The position numbers and the translations under genes were made by a program. Shown in pieces: positions 47,370 to 56,766 of a stretch of 64,000 nt of DNA (its first letter is position 1; every line of letters starts with the position of its first letter). The notes below the pieces were generated by a model. That model was not told the DNA's origin, searched no databases, and saw only the letters and a program-made list of their open reading frames with translations. Source of the DNA: CAMLFJ01 sp035524955 (GTDB lineage: Bacteria > Methylomirabilota > Methylomirabilia > Rokubacteriales > CSP1-6); contig DATLFG010000086.1 of NCBI GenBank assembly GCA_035524955.1, positions 18,445 to 82,444 on the forward strand, read 5' to 3'.

Positions 47370-48643
47370 GCTGGCGTCCGACGGTGCTCAACGTGTCGCT
47401 CCTGACCGTGGTCGGCTGGGCGCTCTTCCTGGCCGTCCTTACCGGGCGCGGCGAGCTCGCGGTGGTCGCGATCCCCGCGGTCGTCGCCCTCGTGGCCGGG
47501 CGGCGCGCCGGGGCGCCGCCCGCCTGGACGATCCATCGCGAGCTGTCGACCACCCGCCTGCTCGAGGACGAGCACGTGACCGTCACCGTCACGCTGCGCG
47601 CGCAGAAGGCGGTGCGCCTCGTGGAGGTCGTGGAGCCGCTTCCGCCGCGGGTCGGCCTCGAGCGGGGGAGCAACCACGCCTTCCTCACACTCCGGGCCGG
47701 CCGGGAGAGCCGCTTCACGTTCGAGTTGCGCGGCGCCGGCCGCCAGCACCTGCGCCTGGAGGGTCCGCACCTGCGGGTGTGGGGACCGCTCGGCCTCGCC
47801 GCCTCCGAGGCCCGGCATCGCGCGCCCGCGACGGTGGCCGTCTACCCGCGGCCCGCGCCGATCCGGCATCTGCCACGCCCGCTGCGCACGCAGACCTTCG
47901 TGGGCAACTACGTGTCCCCGGCGCAGGGCGAGGGCATCGAGCCCGGCGACATCCGGCCCTTCGCCCCCGGCGATCAGATCCGGCACGTGAACTGGCGCGC
48001 CACGCTCAAGGTGGGCGCGCTGCACGTGACCCGGCACCACCAGGAACGGAACGCCGACGTAGTGCTCCTGCTCGACACCCTGTCGGAGGTGGGCCGGGAG
48101 GGCGAGACGGTCGTCGACGCCGCGGCCCGGGGGGCGGCCGCGCTCGCCGCGGCCTACCTCGCCCGCAAGGACCGCGTCGGCCTGATCGAGTACGGGGGCC
48201 AGCCCCGCTGGGTGAGGCCGGGCGCGGGCCGCGCGCATCTCGAGCGCCTGCTCGACACCCTCCTGAGCGCGTCGGTCGTCTTCACCTACGTCAATCGCGA
48301 CCTCGATCTGGTGCCGCCCCGCATCCTGCCACCCCAGGCCCTGGTGGTGGCCCTGAGCCCGCTCCTCGATCGGCGCTTCGTCAGGGCGGCCACCGACCTC
48401 GCCGCGCGAGGTTTCGACCTGCTCGTCATCGCGGTCTCGCCGGTGGAGGCGGCCCGCGTGGCGCTGCCCCGGAGCCCGGTCACCGACGTGGCGGCGCGAC
48501 TGTGGGCGCTCGAGCGTCGCGTCGAGCTCGACCGATACCGTCGCCGCGGGTTGACCATCGTGGAGTGGGACGGCGTCGAGCCCCTCGACGCGGCCCTGGC
48601 CGCGGTGGGCCGCCGGTGGCGACGGCGCGTGGTGGCCGGATGA
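47366..48643 (+). CDS. DUF58 (VWA-like) protein
   Basis: This 425-residue protein starts at GTG 47366 overlapping the MoxR stop. An N-terminal helix pair (NVSLLTVVGWALFLAVL) is followed by a beta-rich part and the DUF58 signature GDIRPFAPGDQIRHVNWRAT near residue 200. A VWA-like fold with a metal-site-like stretch (DVVLLLDTLSEVGRE) follows. The canonical MIDAS DxSxS is altered to DTLSE. It acts as the MoxR partner at the membrane; cargo unknown. Confidence 0.88.
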
Positions 48644-49170
48644 TGCGCCTGGCCGCGCTCGTGCTCCTCGCGATCCTGGCCGCGCTCCCGGTCTCGATCC
48701 GGCCCTCGTCGCCGGCGGTCACCTGGCTCGCGACGGCCGCGCTCCTGGTGGGAGGTGTCGGGGTGATCGCGTGGTCGGTGCCGGTGGTGACCGCGGCCGG
48801 CTCCCTGATAGTGATCGCCTACGCGCTCGCGCTCGTGATCGCCGGGCCCGCGGCCGACCCCCTCGCGGCGACCGCGCTCGGCGCGACGCTCGTGCTCCTG
48901 CTCGCGCTCGTGCACTTCGCGGGCCGCGCGCGCGGCGCGGTCCTCGGCCCCTCGGTCGTCGCCGCCCAGGCGCGTCAGTGGCTGGCGGTGGCGGGCCTGG
49001 GCGCCGTCGCCGCCGTCGCGCTCACCGCGGCGGCGGTGCCGCTCGGCGCCGCGCTCCGGAGCACCACGCTCCCGGTGGTGGTGATCGCCTCCGCGCTCGG
49101 CGCGGTCCTGACCGTGGCGGGCGTCATCGCGCTGGTGGCGGGAGAGGGCCGCGGCGAGCGGGAGTCCTGA
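48640..49170 (+). CDS. Hypothetical membrane protein
   Basis: This 176-residue protein starts at ATG 48640, overlapping the DUF58 stop. About five or six very hydrophobic Ala/Val/Leu helices (LAALVLLAILAALPV, AATALLVGGVGVIAWSV, LATALGATLVLLLALVHFAG) and a short charged tail. No family recognised. Last gene of the MoxR cluster and convergent with an amidase gene 19 bp away. Confidence 0.7.
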   Translation: MMRLAALVLLAILAALPVSIRPSSPAVTWLATAALLVGGVGVIAWSVPVVTAAGSLIVIAYALALVIAGPAADPLAATALGATLVLLLALVHFAGRARGAVLGPSVVAAQARQWLAVAGLGAVAAVALTAAAVPLGAALRSTTLPVVVIASALGAVLTVAGVIALVAGEGRGERES

Positions 49171-49189
49171 GCGCAGCGCCCGAGGAAGC

Positions 49190-50593
49190 TCACCGAACGG
49201 GCCCCGGAGGCCGGCGCGTCTTCCACGTGGTGGCCTCCTCGTAGGCCTGGCCCACGCGAAGCGCCATCGCCTCGTCCCCCGCGTGGGCCACGATCTGGAG
49301 CGAGGTCGGGAGACCTCCCGCGGTGAAGCCGTTGGGCGTCGCAAGCGCGCAGAGGCCCAGGTAGTTCACCGGCCGGGTGAAGTGCGCGGCGGTGCCCCCC
49401 TGGTCCACCTGCTCGATCGGGACGGGCGGCGTCAACGTGGTCGGGGTGAGCAGCGCGTCCACGTCGGCCAGCGCGGCCGCCACCTCGCGGCGGCGCTCCT
49501 CGCGCTCGGCCAGCGCGAGCAGGTAGTCGCGCGCGGAGACCCCGCGACCGAGATGGATGCGCGGGCGCACGTGCGGATCCACGGGCAGGCGCTCGTCGTC
49601 CACGAGGTGCCCGACGAAGCGGTAGCCCTCGGCGCCGATGATTCGTCCGGTGGCCACCGCGTAGTCGGCGAAGCGGTGCGGCAGCGTGACACGCTCGATC
49701 CGCGCGCCGAGCCGGGCGAGGGTGTCCACCGAGGCGTCGTAGGCCGCGAGGACTTCCTTGTCGACGCCCCCGCGCTCGGCGTCCGGCATCACCGCGAGGC
49801 GGAGCCCGTCGGCGCCGCGCCGGAGGGTGGGCATCGGGTCGGCGGGCGCCCAGGCCAGCGTCTGCGGATCCCGGGGATCCGGCCCGTTGAGCAGGCGGAA
49901 GATCAGCGCGGCGTCCTCGACGGAGCGGGCCAGCGGGCCCGGCGTGTCGAGGGTGGACGAGAGCGGCAGCACGCCGAAGGTGCTGATGCGCCCCGCCGTC
50001 ACCTTCAGGCCCGCGAGCCCGCACCAGGCGGCGGGCAGGCGGACCGAGCCGCCGGTGTCGGTGCCGATGGCGACCGGCGCCAGGCCCGCGGCCACCGACA
50101 CCCCGGAGCCGGCCGACGAGCCGCCCGGCGTGCGGTGCACCGTCGGGTCCCACGGGTTCCATGGCGTGCCCATGTGGGTGTTGGTGCCCCAGCTCCCCAT
50201 CGCGAACTCGACGGTGTGCGTCTTGCCGAGCACGATCATGCCCGCCGCGATGGCGCGCTCGGCGAGCGTGGCGGTGACCGGGGAGACGCGCTCGGCCCAG
50301 ACCTTGGAGCCGCCGGTGGTGACGCGGCCCTCGAGCTCCACCAGGTCCTTCAGCGCGATCGGCACGCCGTGCAGCGGCCCGATCCGGTGGCCGGAGCGGA
50401 TCGCCCGGTCGGCGCCCTCGGCGGCGAGCCGCGCCTCGTCCGCGTAGACCGTGACGTAGGCGTGCAGGCGGCCGTCGTGGCGGCGGATGCGGTCGAGCAG
50501 CGCGTCCACCGCGTCCACCGGAGACAGCGTGCGCGCACCGAAGGCCTGCGAGAGCTCGGCGACGCCGGCCCACGCCGGATCGATCCCGGTCAT
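49190..50593 (-). CDS. Amidase signature-family enzyme
   Basis: This 467-residue amidase hydrolyses carboxamides. The Ser-cisSer-Lys triad is visible: lysine in PIALKDLVELEG, and the two serines in RTPGGSSAGSGVSVAAG with GTDTGGSVRLPAAWCG following. The start, ATG 50593, overlaps the stop of the amidohydrolase upstream (ATGA). There are no gatB/gatC genes beside it and the C-terminal half lacks tRNA-amidotransferase context, so it is probably catabolic rather than GatA. Substrate unknown; an aryl or alkyl amide or carbamate produced by its partner is a fair guess. Confidence 0.88.
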   Translation of the reverse strand: MTGIDPAWAGVAELSQAFGARTLSPVDAVDALLDRIRRHDGRLHAYVTVYADEARLAAEGADRAIRSGHRIGPLHGVPIALKDLVELEGRVTTGGSKVWAERVSPVTATLAERAIAAGMIVLGKTHTVEFAMGSWGTNTHMGTPWNPWDPTVHRTPGGSSAGSGVSVAAGLAPVAIGTDTGGSVRLPAAWCGLAGLKVTAGRISTFGVLPLSSTLDTPGPLARSVEDAALIFRLLNGPDPRDPQTLAWAPADPMPTLRRGADGLRLAVMPDAERGGVDKEVLAAYDASVDTLARLGARIERVTLPHRFADYAVATGRIIGAEGYRFVGHLVDDERLPVDPHVRPRIHLGRGVSARDYLLALAEREERRREVAAALADVDALLTPTTLTPPVPIEQVDQGGTAAHFTRPVNYLGLCALATPNGFTAGGLPTSLQIVAHAGDEAMALRVGQAYEEATTWKTRRPPGPVR

Positions 50594-51822
50594 TCCGGAA
50601 GTCCTCCACGCCGATCGAGCCCGCGCTTGTCGGACACGATCCGCCCTTCCTGCAGGACGAGGAGCAGCCGACGCAGGTTGGTGATGTCCTCGAGCGGGTT
50701 GGCGGCCACCACGATGAGGTCCGCGAGCTTCCCGGGCTCGATGGTCCCGAGCTCGTCGCCGACCCCGCACAGCTCCGCGGCGTGGCGCGTGGCGGCCAGC
50801 AGCGCCTGCCACGGGGTGGCCCCGGCCGCCACCCAGAGGCCCAGCTCGAGCCGGGCGGCCTCCTCGAGGGGGCGGATGTCCGAGCCGAGCGCCATCCGGA
50901 CCCCCGCGGCGAGCGCCTGCCGGAAGGCGGCCCGGTGGGGCCCGGCCGCGGCGTCCGCGCGCTGGCAGAGATCGGGCGCGATATTGCGCGCCTCCACCCA
51001 GCGCTTCTCCCACGGATCGCGCGCCTGGTCCGGCGTGAGGTGGGTGATGGCCAGCGTCGGCACGTACCAGGTGCGGTGGGCGCGCAGGCTCTCGATGGCC
51101 GGGGCGTCCATGACGTAGCCGTGCTCCACGCTGTGGGCGCCCAGGCGCGCCGCGGCCTGGACGGTCTCCGGGCTGGCCGCGTGCGCCATCACGCGGAAGC
51201 CCCGCTGACGACAGATGGCGAAGGCGGCCTCGAGCTCGTCGTCCAGCAGGAAGGCCTGCGAGTGGCGATCCCACGCGGGGCCCATGATGCCGCCGGTCAG
51301 GTTCAGCTTGATGTGGTCCACCCCGTTCTTGATCTGCTCGCGGATGGCGCGCACGAAGCCGTAGGGCCCGTCGCACTCGCGCGCGTGGCCGGACGTGAGG
51401 AAGTGGCCGCCGGTCGTCGTGAGGAAGTACCCGGCCGCGAACACCCGCGGGCCTGCGTACTGGCCCGCCGCGAAGGCGCGCTTCCACGCCACGTCCATGA
51501 AGTGGGCGGCACCCGCGCAGCGCACGCCGACCACGCCGCTCTCGGTCAGGGCCCGCATCAGCCGGTGCCCGAAGATCGCCGTCTGCTCGGCGACGGAGGC
51601 GCCGGTGGAGGCGAGGTAGTCGGGGTGGATGTGGACGTCCCAGAGGCCGGGCAGGAGGTAGGCGCCGTCCAGATCGATGACCCGGGTGGCGCGCGTGTCG
51701 GGGGTGCGGCCGGCGCCCAGCACCTCCACGATGCGGCCGCGCTCGATCGTGACGCTGGCGCCGGGGACGGCGTGGGGGCCGACGCAGTCGATCACCGTCG
51801 CGTTCGCGAGCACGGTGCGCAT
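50590..51822 (-). CDS. Metal-dependent amidohydrolase (imidazolonepropionase/prolidase type)
   Basis: This 410-residue TIM-barrel hydrolase starts at ATG 51822 (MRTVLANATVIDCVG). Metal ligands: HxH in LPGLWDVHIHPDYL, H in FRVMAHAASPE, H in GAHSVEHGYVMD, and the final Asp in MALGSDIRPLEEAARLELG. The GxxDELGTIEPGKLADLIVVA segment closes the N/C beta sandwich typical of the family. There is no signal peptide. It is translationally coupled to the amidase; together they suggest stepwise breakdown of a cyclic or aryl amide. Confidence 0.88.
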   Translation of the reverse strand: MRTVLANATVIDCVGPHAVPGASVTIERGRIVEVLGAGRTPDTRATRVIDLDGAYLLPGLWDVHIHPDYLASTGASVAEQTAIFGHRLMRALTESGVVGVRCAGAAHFMDVAWKRAFAAGQYAGPRVFAAGYFLTTTGGHFLTSGHARECDGPYGFVRAIREQIKNGVDHIKLNLTGGIMGPAWDRHSQAFLLDDELEAAFAICRQRGFRVMAHAASPETVQAAARLGAHSVEHGYVMDAPAIESLRAHRTWYVPTLAITHLTPDQARDPWEKRWVEARNIAPDLCQRADAAAGPHRAAFRQALAAGVRMALGSDIRPLEEAARLELGLWVAAGATPWQALLAATRHAAELCGVGDELGTIEPGKLADLIVVAANPLEDITNLRRLLLVLQEGRIVSDKRGLDRRGGLPE

Positions 51823-51908
51823 CGCGCCGATCCTGCCAGAGCCCCGGGGGCAGGTCAAACCGGACGCGGCGGGTACTTGACGGCCTGGAGGAAACTCGCC
51901 ATGGTGCG

Positions 51909-52784
51909 ATGATGGCCGGACCGGCCGGCGTGCCCGTCTCCCTCGTCAGCGCCCGCACACGCGACGGCGTCGTGCTCGACGGCGTGGCCGCCCACCCGCG
52001 CGGCCGCCGGCGGATCGCGCTGATCTGGGTGCACGGCCTCGGTTCGACGTTCTCCTCGGGCCAACCGCTGATCCGGGCGCTGACGGGTCGCCTCAACGCC
52101 GCGGGCATCGGCTACCTCAAGCTCAACACGCGCGGCCACGGCGTGGTCACGCGCGCCGGCCGGCGGCTCGCGGGCGCGGCCTTCGAGCGCTTCGGCGAGA
52201 GCGTCCACGACGTCCGGGCCGCGATCGCGCTGACGGTCCGGAGCGGCTACCGCCGGGTGATCCTCGCGGGCCACTCGACGGGCGCCAACAAGGCGCTCCA
52301 TTACCTCGCGCGGACCCGCGACCGGCGCGTGGCGGGGCTGATCCTGCTCGGGCCGGTCTCCGACATCGCGGGCGAGCGGAAGCGGATCGGTCGCCGCGCG
52401 CTCGCGCGGCGCGTGGCCGGGGCCGAGCGGCTCGCCCGGCGGGATCCCGAGGCGCTGGTCCCGCGCGCCTGGGGGTTCCGGAGCGCCGGGCGCTTCGTCA
52501 GCCTGTACCGCCCGGGCGAGGCGGAGGACGTCTTCCAGTACTACCGGCCCGGCGCGGACTGGCGCGCGCTCCGGCGGATCCGGGTGCCGACCGCGGTGAT
52601 CGTCGGAAGCCGGGACGAGTATCTCGACCGGCGGGCGGTGGAGCTGGTCGCCGCCTTCGAGCGGCACGCGACCGGCACGCGCGCGTTCACCGGCATCGTC
52701 GTCCCCCGCGCGCCGCACGGCTTCCGCGGCCACGAGCCCGCGCTCGCGCGCGCGGTCGTCCGCTGGGCGCGGACGGTGAGGTAG
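51909..52784 (+). CDS. Alpha/beta hydrolase
   Basis: This 291-residue protein has the oxyanion strand LIWVHGLGSTFSSGQPL, the nucleophile elbow LAGHSTGANKALHYLA, the acid in VIVGSRDEYLDR and the base histidine in APHGFRGHEPA. Resembles serine hydrolases of the DUF1749/esterase kind that act on soluble esters. Start ATG 51909 or the ATG three bases later. It reads away from the amidohydrolase gene (86 bp between starts) and stops 6 bp before the next gene. Confidence 0.82.
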   Translation: MMAGPAGVPVSLVSARTRDGVVLDGVAAHPRGRRRIALIWVHGLGSTFSSGQPLIRALTGRLNAAGIGYLKLNTRGHGVVTRAGRRLAGAAFERFGESVHDVRAAIALTVRSGYRRVILAGHSTGANKALHYLARTRDRRVAGLILLGPVSDIAGERKRIGRRALARRVAGAERLARRDPEALVPRAWGFRSAGRFVSLYRPGEAEDVFQYYRPGADWRALRRIRVPTAVIVGSRDEYLDRRAVELVAAFERHATGTRAFTGIVVPRAPHGFRGHEPALARAVVRWARTVR

Positions 52785-52790
52785 CGTCGG

Positions 52791-53372
52791 GTGGATGCCC
52801 TCATGGGAGTGCTTGCCGGTCTGGCCCTGAGCGTGGCGGTGGGCTTCCGGGTCTTCGTCCCGCTGCTCCTGACCGGCGCGGCCGCGCGACTCGGCTATCT
52901 CGAGCTGACCACCGACATGGCCTGGCTCGGGTCCGACGCGGCGCTCGTGGCCCTGGCCACGGCCACCGTCATCGAGGTCTCCGCCTACTACGTGCCCTGG
53001 CTCGACAATCTGCTGGACACCCTCGCCACGCCGGTCGCGATCCTGGCCGGCGTGCTCGCGTGGGCCGCGGTCACCCCGGAGATCGCTCCGCTCCTGCGGT
53101 GGACCCTGGCGGTCGTCGCGGGCGGTGGGGCGGCCGCGCTCGTCCAGTCGGGCACCGCGCTGGCGCGGCTGCACTCCTCGGCCTTCACGGCCGGCCTCGG
53201 CAACCCGGTGGTGGCGACCGGCGAGCTGGCGGGCTCGGTCTCGCTCAGCGTGCTCGCGGTGCTCGCCCCGGTCCTGGCCGGGGTGCTCGTCGTGCTCGTG
53301 CTCGTGGGCCTGAGCGGCTTCTACCGGCGCGCGACCAGCCGCCGGAACGCCGCGCCGTACTCGAAGCCGTAG
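52791..53372 (+). CDS. DUF4126 membrane protein
   Basis: This 193-residue protein has five hydrophobic helices (LAGLALSVAVGFRVFVPLLL, LVALATATVIEVSAYYVPWL, LAVVAGGGAAALVQSGTA) and the conserved DNLLDTLATPVAILAGVLAW of DUF4126. Function unknown. GTG 52791 and ATG 52803 are both usable. The last 52 bases overlap the convergent deacetylase gene on the other strand, an unusually long tail-to-tail overlap. Confidence 0.8.
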   Translation: MDALMGVLAGLALSVAVGFRVFVPLLLTGAAARLGYLELTTDMAWLGSDAALVALATATVIEVSAYYVPWLDNLLDTLATPVAILAGVLAWAAVTPEIAPLLRWTLAVVAGGGAAALVQSGTALARLHSSAFTAGLGNPVVATGELAGSVSLSVLAVLAPVLAGVLVVLVLVGLSGFYRRATSRRNAAPYSKP

Positions 53373-54064
53373 CCGGCCGCCAGCTCGGCCGCGCCCTTCC
53401 TCACGCGCTCGCCGATCGTCACGCCCTCCGGCACGTTGAAGCCCGGCATCTGGCTCTGGTGGCGGACCAGCGCGGCGATCTGCCGCTCGATGCCGGCGGT
53501 CACGTCCACGATGACGTCCGGCTCGTCGGCGCCCCAGTACCAGAGCTCGCGCACCTTGTGGGGCTCGAGCCCTTCCTTCGTGATGTGCTCGGCGAAGTGC
53601 AGGTGGTCGCGGGCATAGGGGTAGACCGCGTCGGTGGTGGCGATACCGGCCTTGCGGTGGTCGCGGTGCTGGAAGCCCTTCATCCGGTAGGGGTCATGCA
53701 CGAAGACGGTGTGCGGCCGGTGACGGCGGATGGCGCGGACCACGTCGCCCAGGAGCTCGCGCGTGTCCTCCAGCCGGCCGTCGGGATAGCCCAGCATCTC
53801 CACGTGGCGGACGCCCATGAAGTCGGCGGCGGCCCGCTGCTCGACGGCGCGCTTGCGGGCGAGGTCGGCCGGGGTGAGCTCGCGGTCGGCGGTCCCGGCA
53901 TCGCCGTTGGTGCACAGCACGTAGCTGACCTCGCAGCCGGCAGCCACCCAGGTGGCGATGACCCCGCCCGAGCCGATCTCGGCGTCGTCGGGATGGGCGA
54001 AGACCACCATGGCGGATTCCGGCACGTCGGTGACGATCTCAAGCTTGCGGTCGGTGTTGGGCAT
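53321..54064 (-). CDS. PIG-L family deacetylase (LmbE-like)
   Basis: This 247-residue zinc hydrolase removes N-acetyl from amino sugars or related small molecules. The zinc/catalytic motif AMVVFAHPDDAEIGSGGVI (AHPDD) is near residue 22, and HRDHRKAG supplies the third histidine. ATG 54064 gives a cytoplasmic protein. Last gene of the five-gene minus-strand operon, 22 bp after the N-formylglutamate hydrolase-like gene. The real acyl substrate is unknown. Confidence 0.9.
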   Translation of the reverse strand: MPNTDRKLEIVTDVPESAMVVFAHPDDAEIGSGGVIATWVAAGCEVSYVLCTNGDAGTADRELTPADLARKRAVEQRAAADFMGVRHVEMLGYPDGRLEDTRELLGDVVRAIRRHRPHTVFVHDPYRMKGFQHRDHRKAGIATTDAVYPYARDHLHFAEHITKEGLEPHKVRELWYWGADEPDVIVDVTAGIERQIAALVRHQSQMPGFNVPEGVTIGERVRKGAAELAAGYGFEYGAAFRRLVARR

Positions 54065-54086
54065 GAGGGTGATCTTACCCCGGTCG

Positions 54087-54941
54087 CTAGGGTTCGTGGA
54101 TCGTGGCGAGGACCGGAGGCAGGGCGGCCATGACCTCCTGGAGGCAGCGGCGGACCCGCGCGATGTTGGCCTCCGCCTTCTCCGGGAAGCCCCCGCGCGA
54201 GATCAGGGCGATGAACTCCTCGCGGCTGGTCGCCATCAGCAGCGAGGCGTTGATCTCGAGCTGGAGGGCGTGGATGCGCCGCGTCCACGGCTGGCCGAAG
54301 GTGGCCACGATGTTGCCGCCGGTATAGCCGCTCACGTTCTCGTGCACCTCGAAGCCGTGGTGGGTGAAGATCGCGGCCACCGTGGCCACGATCTGCGGGG
54401 CGCACGTGGCGTCGTGGCGCGTGCCGATGATCACCTGATGGTCCTTCATCCGCCGCGGGCTGCCGGTGTGGCCGTCGAGGAGCAGCGCGTGGCCGTGGGT
54501 CCGGTGGAGCTGGGTCAGGAGGTCCTGGAGGGTCGCGTAGTAGGGGTCGTACAGCGCGCACAGGCGCGCCTCGAGCGCGGGAAGCCCGAGCGGCCGCGCG
54601 AAGATCGCCACGTCGCGCATGGTGTGCGTGCGCACCACCCCGCGCCGGGAGCGTACCTCTCCCTCGTGGTGCTCGAAGTCGTCGCGGCGACGATTGACGT
54701 CGACGAACATGCGGGAGAAGGGGGTGGCCAGCACGGTGGCCCCGTGCTCGTGCAGGTCGCTGTAGACGTCGCCCACGAGGGTGTCGGCGAAGCCGTACGC
54801 GAAGGTCTCGAACCAGGGCTCGGAGTAGTCGACGCGGGTGACGTCGGGGAGCGGCTGGGTGCCGTAGTGGGGCACGCTCACCAGGATCGGCGTGCCGCAT
54901 TCGTCAGCCGGGCGCCTGACGATCGGAAACGGCTGCTCCAT
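54087..54941 (-). CDS. N-formylglutamate amidohydrolase family protein
   Basis: This 284-residue zinc hydrolase has LVSVPHYGTQPLPDVTRVDY near the N-terminus, FVDVNRRRDDFEHHEGEV, the metal motif LLLDGHTGSPRRMKDHQV and ALQLEINASLLM, all in the order seen in FGase proteins. In histidine breakdown this enzyme yields glutamate and formate, but no hut gene is nearby, so a different N-acyl amino acid may be cleaved. ATG 54941 shares a base with the upstream stop. Confidence 0.85.
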   Translation of the reverse strand: MEQPFPIVRRPADECGTPILVSVPHYGTQPLPDVTRVDYSEPWFETFAYGFADTLVGDVYSDLHEHGATVLATPFSRMFVDVNRRRDDFEHHEGEVRSRRGVVRTHTMRDVAIFARPLGLPALEARLCALYDPYYATLQDLLTQLHRTHGHALLLDGHTGSPRRMKDHQVIIGTRHDATCAPQIVATVAAIFTHHGFEVHENVSGYTGGNIVATFGQPWTRRIHALQLEINASLLMATSREEFIALISRGGFPEKAEANIARVRRCLQEVMAALPPVLATIHEP

Positions 54942-55846
54942 CAGCTCCGGCCGAGCTGGCGGCCGATGAAGTCGCGGACGAGGGCGACGGCCCGGTCGGT
55001 GTCCGGGCTCGCCTGCTGGAGGAAGCTGTGGCGGGCGTCCGGGAAATGCGCGTGCTCGACGGCGCCGCCCGCGGCGCGATACGCGGTCACGAACGCCTCG
55101 GTGATGGCGGCGGGCACGTTGTCGTCCAGGTCCGGCTGGGCGACCCAGACCGGCGGCAGCGCGGTGGCCCGGCCGGCGGAGACGATCCGGGTGACACTCG
55201 CGGCGGCCATCGCGGCCTCGTCCGCGAAGAAGGCGCGATGCGAGGCGACCAGGCGCCCGGCGTCGAACCCGGAGGGCGGCGGGGGCTCATGCGCGCGGGC
55301 CAGCGCGTAGTGATAGCGGGCGAGCGGGTCGGCGACCGGATAGAAGGCCACCACGAAGGCCACCGAGGCATCGGCCGCGGCGGGATCGAGCGAGCCGTCC
55401 GGCCGCACGATCGGCGTGCCGGCGTGCTCGGGCGCGCCGGGCCGCACCGCGTGGAGCAGGGCGAGGAGGGCGCCACTCGAGCTGCCGAGGAGGCCGATCC
55501 GCCCCGGATCCACGCCCAGGCGGCCCGCGTGCGCGCGCGTGTAGCGGACGCCGGCGGCAACGTCGGCGCTCGCGGCCGGGTAGCGATGGTCCGGGGCCTG
55601 GCGGAAATCGAGCGCGACGACGACCAGCCCGGACGCGGCGAGGGCCCCGCACACGATGGCATCGGCCGTCCGGTCCAGGCGGGCCCAGGCGCCGCCGTGC
55701 ACGTAGACGAGAGCCCCGAGCGGCCGATGGGCTTCCCCGCGGGGGCGGTAGATCCGGGCGAGCAGCTCCGCGCCCGTCGGGCGCGCGAAGGGCGTGTCGG
55801 TCGTGTCCACCTCGTACGGGCCGGTGGGATCGAAGCGAACGGTCAC
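54941..55846 (-). CDS. Alpha/beta hydrolase (esterase/arylformamidase-like)
   Basis: This 301-residue protein starts at GTG 55846, 5 bp after the aminotransferase stop. Oxyanion motif GALVYVHGGAWARLDR, nucleophile GLLGSSSGALLALLHA, acid within WVAQPDLDDNVP, histidine in FPDARHSFLQQA. Belongs to the HGG(A/G)W hormone-sensitive-lipase-like group, which includes arylformamidases. Its stop overlaps the next start (TGATG). Works inside a cluster of acyl/formyl-amide hydrolases. Confidence 0.85.
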   Translation of the reverse strand: MTVRFDPTGPYEVDTTDTPFARPTGAELLARIYRPRGEAHRPLGALVYVHGGAWARLDRTADAIVCGALAASGLVVVALDFRQAPDHRYPAASADVAAGVRYTRAHAGRLGVDPGRIGLLGSSSGALLALLHAVRPGAPEHAGTPIVRPDGSLDPAAADASVAFVVAFYPVADPLARYHYALARAHEPPPPSGFDAGRLVASHRAFFADEAAMAAASVTRIVSAGRATALPPVWVAQPDLDDNVPAAITEAFVTAYRAAGGAVEHAHFPDARHSFLQQASPDTDRAVALVRDFIGRQLGRS

Positions 55847-55851
55847 GGATC

Positions 55852-56766
55852 TCAGCGGAGCCGCGACAGGTACTGGGCCACGAAGTCGGTGCCGACCAGC
55901 GCTACGTAGGCGTCGGTGAGCCGTTTCGTGATGGGCCCGGGCACGCGCCCGTCCCCGATCGGCTGGCCGTTGACCGAGCGCACGCCGCAGAGGCAGAGAC
56001 TGGTCGAGGTCAGGAAGACCTCGTCGGCGGTCACCGCGTCGTAGAGATCGAGGTCGCGCTCCTCGCAGGGGATGCCGAGCTGCGCGGCCAGCTCCATCGC
56101 GGTCCGGCGGCTCACCCCGGGCAGCACGTACTGCTCCCGGGGCGTGCAGACGCGGCCGCCGCGCACTACGAAGACGTTGCTGCCGACCCCTTCGCAGAGA
56201 TTGCCGCGCTCGTCCAGGAGGACCGACCACGCCGCGGGCGCGGCGCGCTTGACCTCCCGGTCGGCCAGGATGAGGTTGAGATAGTTGTGGGTCTTGGCCC
56301 GCGGGCTCAGCATCGAGGGCGGCGTCCGGCGCATGGACGGCACCACCACGTCGATCCCGTCGCGGAAGTGGGCCGCGCGCTGCCGGAGCGGCAGAGGCGT
56401 GCAGTCCACGATCACCTGGGGGCCAGTGTGCGCCCAGCCCTCGTCGCCGATCGCGTCCACGCCCCGGCTGATCCGCTGGGCCACCCACCAGTCGCCGGCG
56501 GCGGCCCGCAAGGCCTCGTTTCGCTCGACGACCTCCTCGGTGATCGCGATCATCTCCTTGGGCTCGAGGCCGACGTCGATGCCCAGGTACGCGAGCGAGC
56601 GATAGAGCCGCTCCACGTGCTCCTCGAGGCGGAAGATACGCCCGTCGAAGGTGCGCGTCATGTCGAAGCAGCCGTCGCCGCGGTTGAAGCTCCGGTCGCG
56701 GTAGGGGATGACGACCTGCGCCTCGGGGACGAGCCGGCCGTTGAAGTACGCGGTGCGGGCCGTCAC
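55852..56766 (-). CDS. Class IV aminotransferase (BCAT/D-amino-acid transaminase-like)
   Basis: This 304-residue PLP enzyme starts at GTG 56766, overlapping the upstream hydrolase stop. YFNGRLVPEAQVVIPYRDRS and RGDGCFDMTRTFDGRIFRLE are the fold-type IV opening. The Schiff-base lysine is in SPRAKTHNYLNLILADREV, and EGVGSNVFVVRGG binds the phosphate. Length is that of BCAT and D-alanine transaminase; the residues that set side-chain choice are not decisive. Supplies or removes an amino group within the operon pathway. Confidence 0.9.
   Translation of the reverse strand: MTARTAYFNGRLVPEAQVVIPYRDRSFNRGDGCFDMTRTFDGRIFRLEEHVERLYRSLAYLGIDVGLEPKEMIAITEEVVERNEALRAAAGDWWVAQRISRGVDAIGDEGWAHTGPQVIVDCTPLPLRQRAAHFRDGIDVVVPSMRRTPPSMLSPRAKTHNYLNLILADREVKRAAPAAWSVLLDERGNLCEGVGSNVFVVRGGRVCTPREQYVLPGVSRRTAMELAAQLGIPCEERDLDLYDAVTADEVFLTSTSLCLCGVRSVNGQPIGDGRVPGPITKRLTDAYVALVGTDFVAQYLSRLR

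Noticed and set aside
49190..50593. Calling the amidase gatA
   Set aside because: No gatB or gatC is adjacent and it is coupled to a catabolic amidohydrolase.
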